Shown here one piece after another: positions 38,001 to 48,964 of a stretch of DNA of 64,000 nucleotides (position 1 is the stretch's first letter; each line of letters opens with the position of its first letter). A program made the position numbers and the translations under genes. Source of the stretch: Primulina eburnea (Eukaryota > Streptophyta > Magnoliopsida > Lamiales > Gesneriaceae); assembly GCF_022965805.1 (NCBI RefSeq), contig NC_133101.1:3658001-3722000 (forward strand). The letters run 5' to 3'. The notes under the pieces were generated by a model that was given only the letters and a program-made list of their open reading frames with translations, searched no databases and was not told the DNA's origin.

Positions 38001-38475
38001 ATATGATTATATGAGATGACATGAGTTGACACGACACGTTTACGTTATGCTTTTAAGTTCATGAAAGACATGTTGAGTATGATATTTTTCACTGTCGTGT
38101 GTTATGTATATGTACTTGTTATTAACAGTACAGGTGTGTTGAGTCTTTAGACTCACTAGGCGTGTGTGATGCAGGTGAGCTTGTTATTGAGAGGACTGGA
38201 GGTGCTGAACACTGAGTCGACAGACCTGGTGGGGTGACACGACCCGAGGACCACATGTTTTCCGCATTTTGTTTTTATGAGATTTGAGATGATATGAACA
38301 TTTTTATACGCTGGTTTTGATACGCTGATGATTTTCACAATTTTTACTCGTTTATGTTTACGCATTATTTTTATTGTCAAATACTTGATACATTTTTAAA
38401 TGTTATTTCGAAAATGCGAGCTTTCATTTTTTAAAAAAAAATATTTCCACGCTTTTAAAATTAGTAGATGTTTCA
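35079..38475 (+). mobile_element. Solo LTR of a chromovirus-type Ty3/Gypsy retrotransposon, with a nested LTR
   Basis: Begins tgtaacgttccg and ends gatgtttca, with TTTAT directly on both sides (35074-35078 and 38476-38480), a perfect 5-bp target duplication. It is 3397 bp long with no internal pol region, so the element was reduced to one LTR by recombination between its ends. It is related to the 3' LTR at 48965-51894: both have the cgatcgag-ggaacggagaycgg block near the start, tgtcgctgatgtccc-ccgcc, gtgttgagtctttagactca and an oligo-A tract near the end. The extra length is largely explained by a nested Copia-like LTR at about 36500-37290. Its frames (35606-35911, 36088-36441) are not genes. 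Confidence 0.88.
36500..37290 (+). mobile_element. Probable solo Copia-type LTR nested in the Gypsy solo LTR
   Basis: This stretch interrupts the Gypsy LTR similarity. It reads like a Copia LTR in the order leader, transcription start and short tail: ggaaaaaggatgaagtggat ahead of ataaataagag, then ttgccctaaggcactgcaca and ttccgctgcatgttg near the end. I could not fix exact ends or a target duplication (starts near 36499 or 36520, end near 37287 or 37325), so the limits are approximate. Confidence 0.45.
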
Positions 38476-38695
38476 TTTATATTCTATTTTTAAGAATACT
38501 AAAAAATTATTATTTGATAGATAAAATTTTAAAATAGATAAATATTCATTTCTCCCGAAAAAAGAGGTGAAATTTATTGTTAATTTTTTTTAAAAAAATT
38601 CTTTTAATAATTTGTTTTTTTATACATTTTTTTTTTTACAGTTGTTGTGGATCAGGAAATGAATCCTTTTTTCCCACTTCGAATAAGATACTGAG

Positions 38696-38850
38696 CAAAA
38701 ACTTATGTGAGACGGTCTCAAGAGTCGTATTTTGTTAGACATATCTCTTATTTGGGTAATCAATTAAAAAAGTATTACTTTTTATTGTAAATATCGTATG
38801 GTTGACTCGTTCACAGATAAAAATTTATGAAACCGTCTCATAAAATGCTT
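38696..38850. mobile_element. MITE, GAGACGGTCTCA-ended family
   Basis: Left end acttatgtgagacggtctca, right end atgaaaccgtctcataaa. The internal tcttatttgggtaatcaatt block matches the other copies. About 155 bp, slightly shortened internally. Confidence 0.8.
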
Positions 38851-38994
38851 AGTCAAGATACGTGGCAAATGACACATTAATGAGACATCATCCACGGACT
38901 TACTTTTTTGACTGCTTATATGATTTGGGTTGAATGTCTCTTATCAATGCAATAGTGGGAGTAGTCTTTATTTTATCTACATAAATATTTTTCG

Positions 38995-39174
38995 AGTGAG
39001 TCTCATGTGAGACCGTCTCACGGATCATAATGTGTGAGACGGGTCAACCCTACCCATATTCACAATAAAAAGTAATACTCTTAGCATAAAAAGTAATACT
39101 TTTTAATGGGCGACCCAAATAAGATATATGTCTCACAAATACAACCCGTGAGACTGTCTCACACAAGTTTTTGC
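38995..39174. mobile_element. MITE, GAGACGGTCTCA-ended family, opposite orientation
   Basis: Reads as the reverse complement of the other copies: catgtgagaccgtctcacgg at the left, ccgtgagactgtctcacaca at the right, with gggtcaaccctacccatatt inside. About 180 bp. Confidence 0.82.
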
Positions 39175-39791
39175 CATATTTTTCATACGTATTAATATAA
39201 CATGTCAATTGATAATATAAATTAAAAATACATCTTATATAGTTTTATTTGCCTCAGTGTCTTTTTGGACGAAAATAGAATGTTTAATTGTATCAATTCT
39301 TCTTGTGAAAAGTTTAAAGGCATAAAACTCTATAAAAATATTAATCTCTAGAATCCCGTGATTATGAAACCTTTCTGAAAGAAGAAAGAACTACATGAAT
39401 GCGCATAGTATTAACAATCCTGTCGGGCTGGGGTGAGGGGCGCCTAAGGTGAGCGATTTCACCTTTTGGAACAATAATGGGTGACAGGCTGACAGCTTAT
39501 TTTGTGTATGCAAATTTAGTTTCTTGATGGATGAAATTTTGTTTGGAAAAAAGAGAAATTGATAGGTCTGCATAATTATATATACATATTTGGCAAAGCC
39601 TGTTGGCGATGCCATATACCACAGAACATGCACCTAAAAATACGGTATCGCTCCTTTGATGTTTTCTGGGTCGATCGGGCTGGTCTCCATGTATTGTTCA
39701 GGCTTTCATTCTCCTCTGCCAAAATACATAAAAAGTGTTCATTAATTCCTTCCATTTTATCCCGAATATTTGCTTTCTGTATTTGTCTTAT

Positions 39792-39970
39792 GCAAAAATT
39801 TATGTGAGACGGTCTCACGGCTCGTATTTGTGAGGACATGTCTCTTATTTGGGTCAATTATGAAAAAGTATTACTTTTTATGCTAAAAATATTACTTTTT
39901 TATTGTGAATATGAGTAGAGTTGACTAGTCTCACAGATTAAGATCCGTGAGACGGTCTCATATGAAAACC
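39792..39970. mobile_element. MITE, GAGACGGTCTCA-ended family
   Basis: Left end tatgtgagacggtctcacgg, right end gatccgtgagacggtctcat. Full set of internal blocks. About 179 bp, same orientation as the copy at 38696. Confidence 0.82.
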
Positions 39971-40872
39971 ACTATATGTCTTATATATTGGATGCTGATA
40001 AGTACCGTACGTGCATGCATGCATCTATACATAAATTATGTAATAAAAAAAAGATTTTTTTGGAAAATTTGATTTTAATAATATATGTTGGTCACACATA
40101 TGATGCATATAAGCAGGTTATTAACATTGAAAATATAATATTATAATTTTATCATTACGATGGCTATAATTAATTAAGTTTAATTGTGATAGAGTTTGTC
40201 CGGTAAAAAGCTTTCGGGTCAAACCACATTATTATTTTGTTTACTTTGTCTTTTTTCTTATCCTTTATTTTTTTCTGTTGTATCGTTCCATTCATGATTC
40301 CAATCATAAATTTGCAGTATTTTTCTCATTTTAATTTATTCTTTTTTTTTTGGAATGAAAACGTGATATCAGAAAGCGTTATTATTTTCTTATGCCACAT
40401 CATCATATTTTGGTATCACGTCGATATTTTCCGGCGTTATACATCCTTCAATTTTTTAACATCAAAATATAATCTAATAACATTTTAGACGCCATATTTT
40501 TAAAAATCATGTATAAAACCTCCTACTAGAAGGTGTCTGAGGCTAATTCATCCTTCAATTTTTTAAAAGTCATATATTTTCACCTCTATGTTATACTGAA
40601 TCATACACATTAACCCTTATGCTAAGAGGTTTTATACCCGATTTTAAAAACACGATGTCTAATATGCTATTACTTTTAGGTAAATTTTTCTAATATGCTA
40701 TTACTTTTAGGTAATTTTTTTTTTTTTACCTAAATCTTAGGTAAAAACACGAGCACTATCTTAGAAATTTTTTTTTTCTTATTCCCAATAAATATATATA
40801 AAACTCATGTCTAAGTAACTATTGGCAGTCCAACATATCACGGTGGATCTTGACTCTGATGTTGTATTAAGA

Positions 40873-40900
40873 CTAGTATTTAACCCGTGCGATGCACGGG
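40873..40900 (-). mobile_element. Helitron-type 3' terminus (minus strand)
   Basis: On the minus strand: a perfect 7-bp hairpin (CCCGTGC / GCACGGG, 3-nt loop, 40900-40884), a 7-nt A/T spacer and CTAG at 40876-40873. This is the standard Helitron 3' end arrangement. The element would extend to the right; its 5' TC end was not found. Confidence 0.65.
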
Positions 40901-42846
40901 ATGATCGCACGGGATGATATTATTAAAAATTAGTGAAAAATGAATATATATTTAAATTGAAAAATAATATAATTATAAAAATAAAAATAAATATTTTTTT
41001 TTTTGATAATTTTAAAAAACTTTCTTAAATACAACGCATGTCGATTAATTTTTTTGGCTTATAATCACTATCATATATCAAAATTTTAGATTGTCTTAGC
41101 CTAAAGCAATGACGTGATGTTTATCATGTTTAGTGTATTGATGTAGACCACCAACCTTAATACATATTTAATTCTTTAATTTTCGAAAAGTTATATATAT
41201 TATTATTTTTTAACATGTGATAGAAAATATTTTTAAATCACATTCAATAAAATTAATGAGAAATAATTTTTTTAAAAATTCAGTAATTTCGTCTAAATCC
41301 ATATTCATAAACAATTTTGTGACATGTCACGTGTTTGACACATTTGAATTATAACAATAATTGTTTCATCAACATCTTTATTCAAATGAGTTGTAATTTT
41401 ATCTACAAAATATCTTCATAATATACATAACAGCCTATTATTCTTAAATAAAATGAAATATGCGATTATAAATAAATTATGTATAAACAAGAAAAGTTAT
41501 TTTATTAACATTTACTATGTGTATTCCAAAACAATGCCAATAAATTTTATAATGTGTCTCCTAATAAAATGTGTACGTTCTTTAGAATTGATTTAATCAT
41601 TTCCATTACCGGACATTTTGTACTATCATGTATCTGTGAACTTTGTATTATAGAAGAAAATTGTCACATTAGTAAATACGTAATAATTAAAATTTTGTAC
41701 AAATGGAAGAATAATATTTTTACTTCTCGCTCATGAAAGTCATTTTCAAACTTAATGTCTCATTGTTTCCATATGTAGGTATTTCATAACAACGACTAAA
41801 TTTAAATTTAAACGGACATTACATCTTGGAAGGATTCAACTCAGATATAATGCTGAAAAGATGAGTCATTTCAGAATTCAATTTTGGAGTAGATAAATTT
41901 AATAAGATAAATATAATAAAATTGGTTTTTAATATAATATGCAATATTGCATTATTTATAATTTAAAATTCAAATAAGAAATCTCAAGGGAAAAAATTAT
42001 GCATGGGATGCTTTTGGCAGAAATATATCATATATTAACTATTTGAAATTATGAAAATCTCGAATTACATGCATTGGGTGTCAACATTTCTGATTATTGA
42101 GGGTAGTATACATGTTTATTGAGGGTAATTTAATGTCCATTTGAAACTCTTTTGAATCTATCTCTTTAATTTCCTCGGGCTATCTTATTTGAATGTTTAA
42201 GAAGACAATTCAAGATATACAATATACATATGGTTTTGGAAGAAAACTACAATACATTAATTCTTTGAAATTAAGGTAATCTCGAAATAATATGCATTTG
42301 AGATAAAAAAAAATTTATGATTATTAAATGGTAATTTAATGTCCATTGGAAAACCTTGTTGTAGTGATAACTTTTAATACTCAACCAATTTTATTTTAAA
42401 AAAATTAAATTAACTAATTAAATATTGTATTTCTTTTTTAGTAAGTAATTTGGACAGAAAATTACTTAAAATAGCAAAATGTATTTTTGAATGATTTGCC
42501 TCATGAGTGATACTGAACATTGCAATAATTTGTATTTTAAATTTATTTATACAATTTTAATTAAATTGATTGATATAATCAATGCAAAAATTTTAATGTA
42601 GTTTATGTTTTCAATAGAGATTAGTTTCAATTTAAATAAAAAACATATAATACATAAATTACATTTGAATTTATATAAAAATTAATTAAATTCAAAATTG
42701 AATTAAATGAATTGATATAATCGATGCAAACAATAATTGAAATGATCATTTATTGCGGTACACATATTTCAATATGCATAATATATATTTCCTTTTTTAG
42801 AATTGACATTTTGACGGTAAAATTATTAGTTTTGACAAAAACTCTA

Positions 42847-42849
<3 letters not shown>

Positions 42850-42928
<79 letters not shown>
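42850..42928. repeat. (TA)n microsatellite
   Basis: Uninterrupted TA run of 79 bases, the longest simple repeat in the window. It produces artefact frames of alternating Tyr-Ile on both strands. Confidence 0.97.
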
Positions 42929-42930
<2 letters not shown>

Positions 42931-43070
42931 TTGGGATTTGAATCTAACTTAACTCCAAAAACTCGCTCGAGGAGATATGATTGTGTCAATCTATATATAG
43001 AATTAACTATCAAATATTTTATCTCTCTCATGTATCAGTTTTAAAATTGAGCTTTTTTTATTATACACCA

Positions 43071-44442
43071 TGAGCTTGGAAACGAAACAGGGTTGCGCTA
43101 GATGTTGTTGAATTCAAATTTTACATAGCATATCGTCACTTGAATCATAACGAATACTCATACTTCATAATCATAACATTTCATCACATATCATACTCGT
43201 ATATCATACTTGTTTAACATACTTATATAGCACTGAAAGTCATCTCATTTCCATGGTTTCCTGATATCAGTCTCCTATATGTTAATCCTCTAAGGAGTGA
43301 GGCCATGTCCAATATGTTAATCCTCTATGGAGTGAGGCCGTACAACGGTTACCATCCCACCGTATAAGGGTCATAGTTCGGAAATCATTTCCCATATCCA
43401 ATCGAATCCTAACAGTGCCTTGAACATAATAACTTGACAAATCTTGAAGAAAATATATCATGAACAAGGAATTATGCTCGAACGAATTTCAAAACTGAAG
43501 GGAGATTCGTACACAAACTATAATTTCTTTAAACACAAGCCCACTTCAAAGAACAAGTGTGGCGAACAAAATCTCAATTACGAAAGAATATATACATAAC
43601 AAAAGCCCACTTACGAAGAACAAGTGTGCAAATTATAGTATAACAAAAACCCACTTACCTTGAATCTTGATGAGAAAAATGTGTAAACTCCGGTGGCTAG
43701 ACTGCAGCAGCGCTTCCCTGTGCTCGAAAATCCTAAGGAACTAGGGGAGGGAAACTCGAAAATATGGAGTAAAAATGGTGTGATTTTCGAGACACTGAGC
43801 CCTCTTATTTATAGGAGTTGGCTGCTATCCTGATCGTGTATCAAATCGCGTTTAAAATCAAATCTCCATCTAAATCGTGATCAAATCTACATTTAATCTT
43901 TATCCTAAATTTCGAAATCTATGTATAATTTCCAGGGATAATTTTCAAAATTATGCCTTGCCCAGTCTGTGAAATTTCGACTTTTGTGTCTAATTCCCAA
44001 TATTCGGTAGATTTTTGACTTCCTAAAATAATAAAAATTATATTTCCTAAATCCCACAAATTTACCTACTTAAATCCGAAATTTAGTGGTATTTTTTTCA
44101 CAAATAAGATTTGGATTATTTTCCTAAAATCTTCGTAGTTGAACTTTTAAATATTTCCCAAGACTGCATTTATCGCGCAGACTGCTCTAAATCTAATGAT
44201 ATTTTCGAAAATCCCTAATAAAATCCTTCCGATATTTCGAAAATCCCATGGTATATTCTCAAGATTTTCAGTTCCAAGATTGGGTTATCTTCTTGCTTAA
44301 ATCTCTATCCAGGTATTTCTGTACATCTCAAATTCAGAAAAATATACACGATATTATTCAAATTCTTGAGTTTAACATGATATTGTTCAATCTAAAATTT
44401 CAAATACTATCACGATCAAGAATTGAAATCTTGGATTTTACA
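43071..44442 (-). mobile_element. Gypsy-type LTR in reverse orientation, abutting an integrase gene
   Basis: Read on the minus strand it starts TGTAAAATCCAAGATTTC at 44442, a typical LTR start for this group. It may end near 43071 in ...CCAAGCTCA, which would make it about 1.37 kb. The right end stops exactly where the integrase sequence of the next element begins (gcagtgatgg), so the LTR inserted into, or recombined with, that element's pol region. No target duplication is seen on the left. It contains a 34-bp tandem repeat at 43275-43341 (tatgttaatcctct-aggagt, gaggcc). The left limit is uncertain. Confidence 0.5.
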
Positions 44443-45993
44443 GCAGTGATGGCTCATTTGACGATTCAGAGACCTCTTCAGCTTGAGATGCAAAGGTTTG
44501 ATCTTGAGACTTATCCTAGAGGTAGAGTTCCCCGTCTATCTACCTTGACCATTCAGTCCTGTCTTCTTGACCGTATTCGCAGCGGTCAGTTAGAAGATGA
44601 GCAACTGGAACAGTGGAAGAAGAGAGATGAAGCCAAGGGCAGTGTCTTGTATACAGTCAGCGACGGTATTGTGAGGTACCGAAACAGGATATGGGTTCTT
44701 AGCAGTGATTCTATCCGAACAGACATCTTATTAGAGGCCCATATGTCGCCGTACTCTATTCACCCTGGGAGTACAAAGATGTACAAAGATCTGCAGTTGT
44801 TGTATTGGTGGCCTGGTATGAAGAAAGACATCAGACGATTTGTATCCGAGTGTCTGACTTGCCAGTTAGTGAAGGCCGAGCATCAGATACCAGCAGGTTT
44901 GCTCAAGCCTCTTCCTATTCCCGAGTGGAAGTGGGAGAACATTACCATGGATTTTGTGACTGGATTGCCGAAGTCAGCCAGGGGATCGAATGCTATTTGG
45001 GTGATTGTAGATCGTCTTACCAAATCAGCGCACTTCTTGCCTATTAAGACGACTTTCACCATGGTTCAGTATGCAGAGTTGTATAACCGGGAGATAGTCC
45101 GACTTCACGGTGTTCCAGTTTCGATCGTATCTGACAGAGATCCTAGATTCACTTCCTCCTTTTGGAAGAGTTTACATTCGACCGTGGGTACGAAGTTGCT
45201 GTTTAGCACAGCTTTCCATCCGCAGACAGATGGACAGTCAGAGTGAGTCATTCAGATTTTGGAGGATCTTCTCCGTGCTTGCGTCATTGATTTCTCTGGG
45301 AGTTGGGAGTCGAACTTACCATTGGTAGAGTTCACCTATAACAACAGCTTCTAGTCGTCTATTGGTATGGCACCGTATGAAGCACTGTATGGCCGTAAGT
45401 GTAGATCTCCTGTTCATTGGGATGAATTAGGAGAGAGAGCAAAATTAGGTCCAGAGATTATTCAGCAGGCTGCCGATGTAGTAGTCAAGATCCGTGATAG
45501 GATGAGGACTGCTCAGAGTCGACAGAAAAACTATGCAGATCAGAGAAGGAGAGACCTAGAGTTCGCAATGGGCGACCATGTCTTTGTGAAGATAGCACTT
45601 ATGAAAGGTGTTATGCGGTTCGGGAAGAAAGGAAAACTTAGTCCGAGATTTATTGGACCATTTGAGATCCTTGACAGAGTTGGGACGCTAGCTTATCGTG
45701 TGGCTCTTCCGCCGAATCTGGCCGGAGTACACAATGTGTTCCACGTCTCCATCCTGAGGAAGTATATGGCAAATCATTCGCATGTGCTGAATTTTGAGCT
45801 GTTGCAACTTACTCCGAACCTGTCTTATGAGGAGAGACCAGTGCAGATCTTAGACAGACAGGAGAAGAAACTTCGGAACAAGTTGGTTAAGCGAGTCAAA
45901 GTCAAATGGCTTAACCATTCAGAGGAGGAAGCTACGTGGGAGTCCGAGCCAGAGATGAGAGATCGTTACCCCGAGTTATTCGGTGAGTTCTAA
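44443..45993 (+). pseudogene. 5'-truncated Ty3/Gypsy chromovirus pol: integrase and chromodomain
   Basis: The frame holds the integrase zinc-binding region ([18 protein letters not shown] with later CLTC), the catalytic core ([33 protein letters not shown]) and [10 protein letters not shown]. It ends with a chromodomain-like tail ([20 protein letters not shown]). Gag, protease, reverse transcriptase and RNase H are missing because the left side is cut by a reversed LTR. Two in-frame stops break it, TGA at 45244-45246 right after GQSE and TAG at 45352-45354 after NNSF. After the final stop comes gaggacgaaatttcttttaa, then gggggaaagg, the polypurine tract, and the 3' LTR at 46030. The part of the open frame before 44443 belongs to the LTR. 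Confidence 0.9.
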
Positions 45994-46029
45994 TTTCGAG
46001 GACGAAATTTCTTTTAAGGGGGAAAGGAT

Positions 46030-46752
46030 TGTAGAACCCGTAACTCAGTCTACGTTAAGCCATGCATAATTCTAGTATTTTAAATTAAATTGACTTCATT
46101 GCAAGAATATTTAAATGCTTTTCTTTGAAGTTAATTATTTTAGCCAGCAGTTTAATTTTATTCTTTCAGTTATTTCAGTGAGGCCGGACTGGAGTTAGAG
46201 TTTAGAGATAAATTTAAGATTTAGAAAACATTTCCAGGATTTATTATTTAGCTAGCAAGTAAGTTAATTTAAGTTAAAAAGGAGGTTTGAGGATTTAATT
46301 TAATTACTTGAGGTGAATAGGAAATGAGTTCATTTAAGTTCCAATAATTAAGGGTTTAATTCACTAAATTAATTAAAGGATTAGTAAGGCTTTTAAGGGT
46401 TATTAATTCACTAGATAATTAATTTTTTCCCTTCCTTTTATTTGGTAAATTATCGGCCCCTTCTTTTATTTTAAAAGATTTTACTAGTTGACGATTCATT
46501 TCTTAATTATCCTTTCCTTAAAAATTTCTAGGTAAATATTCTCCTAACTTTTAAATCCCTACCAATTAATTAATTAAGCACTATTTCTCCCTTGCACCTA
46601 GACACCATGATCGACCCTATGCACACCAATATCCCCTCAAAATCTTTGATATTATTCTTGTTTCCTATCTAGCAAATAAACTAGGATAGAAAGATTATTC
46701 TCCTCCCTTTATCTTGCAATCTTCCCATATATTTTCCCTAGCCTTCCTCCTC
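46030..46752 (+). mobile_element. 3' LTR of the first chromovirus, truncated
   Basis: Starts tgtagaacccgtaactcag just after the polypurine tract and runs to about 46752, where it changes abruptly into the reverse transcriptase/RNase H sequence of a second element. No LTR end is seen at the junction, so this is a deletion or recombination breakpoint. Confidence 0.7.
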
Positions 46753-48927
46753 ATCAGTGGAGTGGAAGTTGATCCGAGTAAGGTAGAGGCAGTGAAAGAG
46801 TGGCCAGTGCCGAAGAGTGTCACCGAGATCCGCAGTTTCTTGGGACTAGCTGGCTATTATCGCAAGTTCATTCAGGGGTTCTCATCTATAGCGGTACCCA
46901 TGACCGCCTTGACAAAGAAGAATGCAAAGTTTGTATGGGGACCCGAGTGTCAAGACAGTTTTGACAAGTTGAAGCAAGCCTTGATATCCGCGCCGGTGTT
47001 ATCTATGCCATCGGGGCAAGGGGAGTATGTTCTTTACACCGACGCTTCTAAGCTTGGTTTGGGTGCAGTTCTGATGCAAAACGACCGAGTTATTGCCTAT
47101 GCATCGCGACAGTTGAAGATTCATGAAAAGAACTACCCTACGCATGATCTTGAGCTTGCAGCAGTAGTCTTCGCACTGAAAATTTGGAGACACTACCTTT
47201 ATGGGGAGAAGTGCAAGATATTCACTGATCATAAGAGTTTGAAGTACTTCTTCACCCAAAAGGAGTTGAACATGAGACAACGCAGATGGCTCGAGTTAGT
47301 GAAGGATTATGACTGTGAAATTAGCTACCATCCGGGAAAAGCTAATGTTGTGGCAGATGCGTTGAGTAGAAAAGCTGCAGTTATTACTCAATTATCTCTT
47401 CAGAGACCGTTGCAGTCCGAGATACAGCGGTTTGAGCTTACAGTCTATGCCAGGGGCGAGGCCCCTAATCTTGCCACACTCTCAATACAGTCGACTTTGA
47501 GGGATAGAATCCGAGAGAGTCAGTCCACTGATGAACAGTTGCAAAAGTGGAGAGCTAGAGATGAGGCCAAGGGCCGGAACTTGTATTCAGTGGTGGATGG
47601 TTTAGTTCGCTATCGAGATCGTCTATGGGTTCCTAGCGACAATTCTTTGAGAGAGCTTATTATGAAGGAAGCCCATGACTCGCCATATTCCATTCACCCG
47701 GGAACTACGAAAATGTTCAAGGACTTGCAGTTGTTATATTGGTGGCCAGGGATGAAGAGGGACATCTTGAGGTTTGTATCCGAGTGTTTGACTTGTCAGC
47801 AAGTCAAGGCAGAGCATCAGCGACCGGCAGGGAAATTGAAACCACTCCCTATTCCCGAGTGGAAATGGGAAAACATCACTATGGACTTTGTAGTGGGACT
47901 GCCGAAGACGGTTAAGGGTTTGAATGCCATTTGGGTGATAGTTGATCGTCTTACGAAATCAGCTCATTTTCTGCCTATTAAGACGACATTCACCATGGTT
48001 CAGTTTACAGAGTTGTATATTCGAGAGGTAGTTCGCCTGCATGGGATTCCAGTTTCTATTGTTTCTGACAGGGATCCGAGATTCACGTCATCTTTCTGGA
48101 AAAGTCTGCATGCAACGATGGGGACCAAGCTACTGTTCAGTACAGCGTTCCACCCTCAAACCGATGGTCAGTCGGAGAGAGTTATTCAGACTTTGGAGGA
48201 CCTTCTGCGAGCTTGTGTTATCGATTTCCAAGGCAGTTGGGAATCGAGGTTACCTCTAGTGGAGTTCGCCTACAATAACAGCTTCCAATCATCAATTGCG
48301 ATGGCTCCTTTTGAGGCACTCTATGGAAGGAGATGTAGATCTCCTATTCATTGGGACGAGGTTGGAGAAAGAAGGGTTCTTGGTCCGGATGTTATTGAAG
48401 AGACAGCGGAGTTGGTAGTCAAAATTCGTGAGAGAATGAAGACTGCACAAAGCCGACAGAAGAGTTATGCGGACAAAAGGCGAAGGGACTTAGAGTTTGC
48501 AGTGGGCGACCACGTATTCGTGAAAATAGCACCTATGAAGGGTGTTATGCGCTTTGGCAGGAAAGGCAAGCTTAGTCCAAGGTTTATAGGTCCGTTTGAG
48601 ATATTGGAGAGGATTGGGACACTAGCCTATAGAGTGGCGTTGCCACCAGCGCTTTCAGGAGTTCACAACGTGTTCCATGTTTCTATGCTTCGAAAGTACA
48701 TGTCTAACCCATCACATGTACTTAATTATGAGCCTCTTCAATTAACTCCTCATATGACATACGAGGAAAGACCTGTCCAGATCTTAGCACGTCAAGAGAG
48801 AAGACTGCGTAATAAAGTCATTCCAATGGTCAAGGTCAAGTGGCTGAATCACTCGGAAGAGGAAGCTACTTGGGAAACCGAGAGGGACTTGTTGAGTCGC
48901 TATCCAGATTTGTTCGGTAAGTTCTAA
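46753..48927 (+). mobile_element. 5'-truncated Ty3/Gypsy chromovirus pol: RT tail, RNase H, integrase, chromodomain
   Basis: One uninterrupted frame of about 720 codons. Domains in order: the end of reverse transcriptase ([29 protein letters not shown]); RNase H ([45 protein letters not shown]); integrase zinc-binding region and core ([44 protein letters not shown]); chromodomain ([18 protein letters not shown]). Gag, protease and the RT active site are absent, so it cannot act alone. It is closely related to the first element but distinct. The stop is followed by gaggacgaaattttatttaa and aggggggga (polypurine tract), then the long LTR at 48965. The open frame is intact, so its truncation is probably recent. 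Confidence 0.92.
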
Positions 48928-48964
48928 ATTTCGAGGACGAAATTTTATTTAAGGGGGGGAGAAT

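Larger units (their letters stand above)
38476..43070. other. Gene-free region with MITEs and a Helitron end
   Basis: Contains three MITEs (38696, 38995, 39792), a Helitron-type terminus near 40873 and a long TA microsatellite (42850-42928). 40900-42840 is strongly AT-rich with no coding sign. The frames at 40237-40488 and 41554-41736 are chance; the frame at 42724-43044 is the translated TA repeat. Confidence 0.5.

Noticed and set aside
42724..43044. Open frames of 93-106 codons on both strands full of alternating Tyr-Ile
   Set aside because: They are the translated (TA)n microsatellite at 42850-42928.
44248..44442. Start of the integrase frame at 44248
   Set aside because: These codons are read through a reversed LTR; true integrase sequence begins at 44443.
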